9,600 bases of DNA from CAZDDW01 sp964480695 (GTDB taxonomy: Bacteria > Patescibacteriota > Patescibacteriia > UBA9934 > CAZDDW01): assembly GCA_964480695.1 (NCBI GenBank), contig CAYZPO010000037.1, positions 1 to 9,600 of the forward strand, read 5' to 3'. The first letter of the stretch is position 1. Every line of letters starts with the position of its first letter. The translations under genes and the position numbers were made by a program. Below are positions 6,098-9,600 of the stretch, one piece after another. A model generated the notes under the pieces. It did not search any database and was not told the DNA's origin. It worked only from the letters and a program-made list of their open reading frames with translations.

Positions 6098-6463
6098 CTA
6101 CTTCTTCGGTTCACGACCGCGAGGAGCGCCTCGATCCTGCCCACCAGTGAGCGGGAACTTTGGCCCTGATCCACTGCTGCTGGCAGCAGGCTCTTGCAAC
6201 TGTTCTTGCAGCATCTTGACGGCAGCTTGCAGACCGTCCCGTTCCTCGGTAATCCGCTGCAGCGTGGCTCTGATTTGGTCGATCTCATGGCGCTTCTGAA
6301 AGAGCTTGCCGTCCAGGTGAAACACCAGGTTGATCAACAGGATCAGGGCGGTCAGGAGGATCACAACCGGAGCCGTGATCGTACTGGTCAGGAAGATGAT
6401 CGACAGCCCGACCATCAGAAGGATCAGATCGATCGCACCGTAACTACGAATAAACCTCATCAT
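6098..6463 (-). CDS. OrfB: two-helix membrane protein with coiled coil and basic tail
   Basis: An unrecognised 121-residue protein. Two closely spaced membrane helices (about 11-28 and 31-48) are followed by a heptad-like coiled coil (53-92, IDQIRATLQRITEERDGL onward) and a low-complexity, Gly/Pro/Arg/Lys-rich tail (93-121) that is probably disordered and basic. Two adjacent ATGs are possible starts; the first is annotated because GAGGGGGT lies about 7 bases upstream. The gene begins 11 bases after the orfA stop and ends 9 bases before orfC, so it is the middle cistron of a tight unit. It shares the membrane-hairpin plus coiled-coil plan of OrfA and OrfD but not the OrfC/OrfD end domain. The coiled coil suggests oligomerisation or pairing with another block protein. 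Confidence 0.75.
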   Translation of the reverse strand: MMRFIRSYGAIDLILLMVGLSIIFLTSTITAPVVILLTALILLINLVFHLDGKLFQKRHEIDQIRATLQRITEERDGLQAAVKMLQEQLQEPAASSSGSGPKFPLTGGQDRGAPRGREPKK

Positions 6464-6474
6464 CTCACACCCCC

Positions 6475-7179
6475 TCAGCGGTCCTGGAAGAATTCGGGAA
6501 AGACAAGCAGGATCGATTCTTCATGAATCACCACGCGAGCCATCTTGTCGTAAAACGGCCGATACTCCACAGCAACGCCGCCCTTTCCCTTTGCCTCGAC
6601 CACGTCCTTGACGTACTCCATATCGTAGATCTTATTCAAGAAGATGTACAACGCGTGATCCGCCAGTTCGGACGGCAAATCACGATACAGAATACTGAGA
6701 AGACGGAAGATCCGCCTTACCAAACCTTGCCGAGCCTCGCGGGCCCACAGCTTGGTCATGATCTTCTTGTTTCGGTTCTCCTCTGCCGTCGAGCGCTCTT
6801 TCGGGTCATCGGTCTTCAGGCGCATCCTGGCCTTCCCAAGAGCGTTGATCCTGTCGGCCAAGGTCTCCAGAGCCAGCTCTGTCACCTCCAGCAGTCCATC
6901 CCGCTGGCGGCGATTCTCCACGTGTCCCCAGGCTTCGTGGTAGAGGAACCCGATGATCGCAGCCAGAAGGCCCAGGAGAGCCAGGGAGCCGATCTCGATT
7001 CGAGTCGCGTCGCTGATGGGTGCCTCGGGCCAGTACATAGGGGTGAGGAAAAACAGGGCCCAGACCATCGAAGGACTGAAGGCCAGCAGCAGGTAGTACC
7101 CACGCCGGGTATTGGTGAAGGTGTGAATCCACCGCGATTCGAAGAACCCTTCCATGAGCTTTTCCAAAGACTTGACCAT
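6475..7179 (-). CDS. OrfA: two-helix membrane protein with large cytoplasmic helical tail, unknown
   Basis: The largest block protein (234 residues), unrecognised. An amphipathic N-terminus with basic residues precedes two membrane helices (about 27-49 and 62-82). The tail is charged and helical: a likely coiled coil at 86-122 (ENRRQRDGLLEVTELALETL) and a basic section (116-160). The end alternates hydrophobic strands, with VVIHEESILLVFPEFFQDR at the terminus. No catalytic motif stands out. It is the first gene of the orfA-B-C unit, with GAGAGGT about 8 bases before the ATG and a promoter near 7313-7341 that leaves a leader of about 130 bases. Its architecture parallels OrfB, OrfC and OrfD although I see no clear sequence match. 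Codon choice and GC content agree with the block and not with murI. Confidence 0.78.
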   Translation of the reverse strand: MVKSLEKLMEGFFESRWIHTFTNTRRGYYLLLAFSPSMVWALFFLTPMYWPEAPISDATRIEIGSLALLGLLAAIIGFLYHEAWGHVENRRQRDGLLEVTELALETLADRINALGKARMRLKTDDPKERSTAEENRNKKIMTKLWAREARQGLVRRIFRLLSILYRDLPSELADHALYIFLNKIYDMEYVKDVVEAKGKGGVAVEYRPFYDKMARVVIHEESILLVFPEFFQDR

Positions 7180-7312
7180 GACCGTTACCTCTCTTCTTCA
7201 GACGCGCTCCGCAAGCCCTGCTGAAGATGAGTTGTTGTGGGCCTAATTGCCCAGCAACGACCTGCCCTCGTCCGCAACTTAGGCAGAATATCCCCTTGAT
7301 TAAGGACGCTAC
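7180..7312 (-). promoter_or_regulatory. Long structured 5' leader of the orfA-B-C unit
   Basis: The stretch from the promoter to the orfA ATG is about 130 bases, much longer than the 20-35 base leaders of orfD and orfE. It contains a 9-bp hairpin with one bulged base (GTTG/CAAC plus TGGGC/GCCCA, 7234-7258). A second stem, CTTCAG (7221-7226, minus-strand reading) with CTGAAG (7196-7201), ends a few bases before the Shine-Dalgarno. I recognise no known riboswitch. Translational control is possible but unproven. Confidence 0.4.
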
Positions 7313-7341
7313 AGTTTAGCTTAAAACAGCCTGCCTGTCAA
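7313..7341 (-). promoter_or_regulatory. Sigma70-like promoter of orfA-B-C with dyad over the -35 box
   Basis: On the minus strand a perfect -35 TTGACA (7336-7341), an exact 17-base spacer and -10 TAAACT (7313-7318). The dyad TGCCT-TGAC-AGGCA (7332-7345) covers the -35 box exactly as at orfE. Seventeen bases (7331-7347) are identical to 4776-4792, and the spacers share GGCAG and TTTTA. Confidence 0.75.
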
Positions 7342-7356
7342 GGCAAGCCGTCTTTT

Positions 7357-7385
7357 GGGGTCAGGTCTTTATTTTTTACTTTAAG
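7357..7385. repeat. 29-bp interspersed repeat, copy 1 (just after murI)
   Basis: Begins GGGGTCAGGTCTTTAT on the plus strand and ends one base before the murI stop codon on the 3' side. It matches the reverse complement of 8787-8815 at 28 of 29 positions, with no similarity beyond the ends. From memory, GGGGTCAG-type sequences recur near IS200/REP-associated (Y1) transposases in diverse bacteria. No transposase is present in this window. Confidence 0.85.
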
Positions 7386-7386
7386 C

Positions 7387-8202
7387 TTATTTCCCAAGCT
7401 TGATCTGTTCAAATTCGACTGGTTCTTGGAAAAACTTACTAGCAAGTTGGGAAACCTTATCTGGATCGTCAGTGGTTAGGAAGCGGTGGATTTGAGCATT
7501 GTCGATCTGAGACTCGATCTCTGGATGGCGCTCGAGGTACGACTGTAGACGTTTGGCAGTAACTGGGCCTTGGTCAATTAACTGGACCGTGTCTGCGAGC
7601 TCGTCTGCAAGGATATCTTTAATTAGAGCATAGTGAGTGCAACCGATCAGGACTGCATCTGGTGGTGGGTCAGACGTTTGATCATCCAGCTGCTGCAAAC
7701 AATTCTGAACATCAGCTCGGATCTCTTGTTCTGAAGCATTGCTGATAATCAAATGCGTTAAATTTGGACAGGCTTGTTCAAAGACCTGAATCGAATCATT
7801 TATCTTTTTAATTTCCCGAGTGTATGCCTTGGACTCTATGGTCGCTGGAGTCCCGATCACGCCAACCGTGTCCCATTCTTTTTCTATGATCTCTTCCACT
7901 GCTGGAACTAACACACCTAGCACTCGACGGTCTGGATACTTATCTGGCAACACCTCCTGTTGGATCCGACGCAAAGCATTGGCCGAGCTCGTGTTGCAAG
8001 CCAAAATAACCAACGGACAACCTTGCTCAAACAAATACTCGACCCCTTGTCGGGTAAATTCGAAAATTTCATCTTGCGAACGACCACCGTACGGCTCACG
8101 TGCGTTGTCACCGAGATATAAATAAGAATACTGCGGGAGCTGATCAATTAGCTCGCGCAGCACGGTCAGTCCTCCGTATCCTGAATCAAAAACTCCAATC
8201 AT
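7387..8202 (-). CDS. murI: Glutamate racemase
   Basis: A 271-residue cytoplasmic, cofactor-independent racemase converting L-glutamate to D-glutamate for peptidoglycan. The family signatures are all present: GVFDSGYGGLTV (3-14), GDNAREPYG (31-39), the first catalytic cysteine in LACNTSS (Cys69), GTPATIESKAY (117-127), the EQACP motif (142-146) and the second catalytic cysteine in IGCTHY (Cys188, next to His190). Length is normal for MurI. The start overlaps the murD stop as ATGA, with AGGTAG upstream, so the two are translationally coupled. This is sensible, since MurD consumes the D-glutamate that MurI makes. A 29-bp repeat follows its stop codon directly and no terminator hairpin is evident there. 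Confidence 0.96.
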   Translation of the reverse strand: MIGVFDSGYGGLTVLRELIDQLPQYSYLYLGDNAREPYGGRSQDEIFEFTRQGVEYLFEQGCPLVILACNTSSANALRRIQQEVLPDKYPDRRVLGVLVPAVEEIIEKEWDTVGVIGTPATIESKAYTREIKKINDSIQVFEQACPNLTHLIISNASEQEIRADVQNCLQQLDDQTSDPPPDAVLIGCTHYALIKDILADELADTVQLIDQGPVTAKRLQSYLERHPEIESQIDNAQIHRFLTTDDPDKVSQLASKFFQEPVEFEQIKLGK

Positions 8203-9600
8203 AACTTGGCTACCTGTTCTTTGAATTGATCTCCTCGATCAAACTCGTTCTTAAACATGCCAAATGAGGCGCAGCCTGGAGATAAGAGAACCACGTCACC
8301 AGACTCAGCTTTGCTAGCTGCGACTTGGACAGCCTGTTGCATGGAGCTGACACGTTCGGTCGGTACTGAGTCACCGAGCATCTGCTCAAGCTCGTCCGTT
8401 GCTTCACCATCGAATAGGACTACAAACTTACACGTCTTCCCTACTTCTTCGACCATAATTTCAAACGGAAGTTCTTTTGAGGCTCCACCAGCAAGCAAGA
8501 TAACGCCCTTACGGGCGTCACTCCCTTCACCTCTAAATCGGCGCAATGCAGCCACGGTTCCGGCCGGAGCTGTAGCTGTAGTGTCATTAACGTAAGTCAC
8601 CCCCCTGCTCTCATCAATAATTTCCTGACGGTCAGGAATACCTTTGAACCCGGACAAGGCTTCAACGATATGTTCATTTGGAACATTAGAAAGTTTCGCG
8701 ACTGCAATTGCTGCTAAGGCATTTTCTAAATTATGTTCGCCAAGAGCTCCAAGTTGATCAACACGCATAATTTCTTCTTCTTTCCCCTTAAAGTAAAATA
8801 TAAAGACCTGACCCCTAACATAAACTGCGTTGCCTTCGACCGGATGCTTTGAAAACCAAACCACTTTTCCAGGAACCCGAGCTGACATCTCACGTACAAC
8901 TTCCTGGTCATAATTCAAAATCGTGTACTGACTTGGCTTCTGATTAGTAAAAATCATTTCCTTAGCCTTTTTATAATGCTCAAAAGAATCGTAACGATTC
9001 AAGTGGTCCGGATACAAGTTAGTAACCACTGCAATATCAGCTGAGCGGTCCACGTCACCCAGACTTTCAAGCAGCCACGAAGATAACTCAAGCACGATTG
9101 GATGAGGCTCTTCATCTTCGTCCAACAACGAGTCCAGATGTTCCAGCGGCGAAACCTTAATATTTCCAGCCACTACTGTACGGGCGTCTTGATGCAAAAA
9201 AATGTCCCCGACCATACTTGTGGTCGTTGACTTTCCTTTGGCCCCAGTAATCGCAATGAACGGAAACGGACATAGTTTATAAAAAATTGAAATGTCAGAC
9301 AAAATGGGAACGTTGTTCTTGCGCGCCAGATCGACAAACTCAGACTCCCGCGGTACCCCTGGATTCTGGACCACATAGTCCACGTCAGAAAAATGCTCGG
9401 CCTTGTGCTCGCCCATAACAAAAATCGGTCGATAAAATTCCCGATCCGGATACGTTTCCTGATACTTATCAAACCAATACATAACCTCGTCCATGGATTC
9501 CTTAAGATCCTGCTCAGTTTTCAGATCAGTGATAATCGTTTGTGCCCCGTGACGAATCAGCCACTTGGTTACCCCAACCCCGCTTCCTTGAAGGAATCTT
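8199..9600 (-). CDS. murD: UDP-N-acetylmuramoyl-L-alanine--D-glutamate ligase, 5'-incomplete
   Basis: Cytoplasmic Mur ligase adding D-glutamate to UDP-MurNAc-L-alanine. The frame stays open through the window edge, and the extra residues (GSGVGVTKWLIRHGAQTIITDL) match the MurD N-terminal Rossmann region, so the ATG at 9494 is internal and the true start is outside. Of 466 visible residues, landmarks are ITGAKGKSTT (117-126), ELSSWLLE (171-178), TNLYPDHL (193-200), KKAK with the probable carbamylated Lys213, GEHNLENA (287-294), NDTTATAP (338-345, usually NDSKATNP) and SPGCASFGMFKN (440-451). Two stretches come from interspersed repeats: 262-271 (29-bp repeat) and 359-366 (REP-like hairpin). 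It overlaps murI by four bases (ATGA). Confidence 0.95.
   Translation of the reverse strand, partial: RFLQGSGVGVTKWLIRHGAQTIITDLKTEQDLKESMDEVMYWFDKYQETYPDREFYRPIFVMGEHKAEHFSDVDYVVQNPGVPRESEFVDLARKNNVPILSDISIFYKLCPFPFIAITGAKGKSTTTSMVGDIFLHQDARTVVAGNIKVSPLEHLDSLLDEDEEPHPIVLELSSWLLESLGDVDRSADIAVVTNLYPDHLNRYDSFEHYKKAKEMIFTNQKPSQYTILNYDQEVVREMSARVPGKVVWFSKHPVEGNAVYVRGQVFIFYFKGKEEEIMRVDQLGALGEHNLENALAAIAVAKLSNVPNEHIVEALSGFKGIPDRQEIIDESRGVTYVNDTTATAPAGTVAALRRFRGEGSDARKGVILLAGGASKELPFEIMVEEVGKTCKFVVLFDGEATDELEQMLGDSVPTERVSSMQQAVQVAASKAESGDVVLLSPGCASFGMFKNEFDRGDQFKEQVAKL
8501..8525. repeat. REP-like hairpin unit within murD
   Basis: A 25-base unit containing the perfect hairpin ACGCCC-TTAC-GGGCGT and ending in CACTCCC. 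It matches the right arm of the murE element (3773-3797) at all but two positions. Both are read in the same orientation and frame, giving GSDARKGVI here and GSDTRKGVT in the murE-like protein. It sits between the alanine/arginine-rich helix end and the VILLAGG strand of MurD, where the ordinary family has no such segment. Confidence 0.82.
8787..8815. repeat. 29-bp interspersed repeat, copy 2 (inside murD)
   Basis: Inverted relative to the copy at 7357-7385, with one mismatch in 29. It lies within murD and is translated as RGQVFIFYFK (visible residues 262-271), replacing part of a variable strand-loop before the GEHNLENA motif. The frame is kept and the rest of MurD looks intact. Confidence 0.85.

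Noticed and set aside
6523..7224. A 233-codon plus-strand open frame opposite orfA
   Set aside because: It is antisense to a better-supported gene with promoter, Shine-Dalgarno and membrane helices. Its translation is rich in His, Gln and Pro without domains, typical of a shadow frame in GC-rich DNA.
7383..7402. AAGCTT/AAGCTT hairpin at the murI stop as a terminator
   Set aside because: On the transcribed strand it is followed by an A-rich, not U-rich, tract and the stem is only six weak pairs.
7357..8815. Phase-variable invertible segment between the 29-bp inverted repeats
   Set aside because: Inversion would cut murD, an essential type of gene, and no recombinase is nearby. Dispersed mobile repeats explain the pair better.
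9492..9494. ATG at 9494 as the true start of murD
   Set aside because: The frame stays open upstream to the window edge and encodes recognisable MurD N-terminal sequence, so this methionine is internal.

Overview
This looks like a chromosomal cell-envelope gene cluster from an uncultivated bacterium, probably Patescibacteria/CPR. That placement is an inference from the compact, overlapping operon, a MurE-like ligase without the usual N-terminal domain, and the company of a short DivIC/FtsB-type protein, a bacterial PH-domain membrane protein and a SemiSWEET. TGA ends several genes (murD, orfA, orfC, the PpiC-type protein), so the CPR lineages that read TGA as glycine are unlikely. Every convincing gene is on the minus strand, so transcription runs from high to low coordinates.

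Layout in transcription order. (1) murD (8199 to the window end, 5' end outside) overlaps murI (7387-8202) by an ATGA junction; both serve peptidoglycan precursor synthesis. (2) About 7348 to 4400 is a visibly more GC-rich block of five small membrane proteins, here called orfA to orfE, none of which I recognise. They lie in three transcription units, orfA-orfB-orfC, orfD and orfE. Each unit has its own sigma70-like promoter (exact 17-nt spacer), strong Shine-Dalgarno sequences and a stacked-hairpin terminator. (3) The host operon then resumes: murE-like ligase (3054-4370), PH-domain protein, DivIC/FtsB-type protein, PpiC-type foldase, SemiSWEET, alpha/beta hydrolase and a partial ORF at the left edge. 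Junctions here overlap or leave a single base.

The host genes make, coordinate and fold components of the envelope: glutamate racemisation, addition of D-Glu and the third stem residue, a divisome protein and an extracytoplasmic isomerase. The block between murI and murE behaves like an inserted, self-contained module. Its proteins share one plan, two N-terminal membrane segments followed by a cytoplasmic, usually coiled-coil, tail. OrfC and OrfD share a C-terminal domain at about 31% identity. OrfA and orfE have near-duplicate promoters with a dyad over the -35 box. This module is the best candidate for an undescribed system here; its function cannot be told from sequence.

A second theme is short palindromic repeats read in frame inside essential-type genes: a heptamer palindrome in the DivIC/FtsB gene, a REP-like hairpin family in both murE and murD, and a 29-bp repeat in murD with an inverted copy just after murI.
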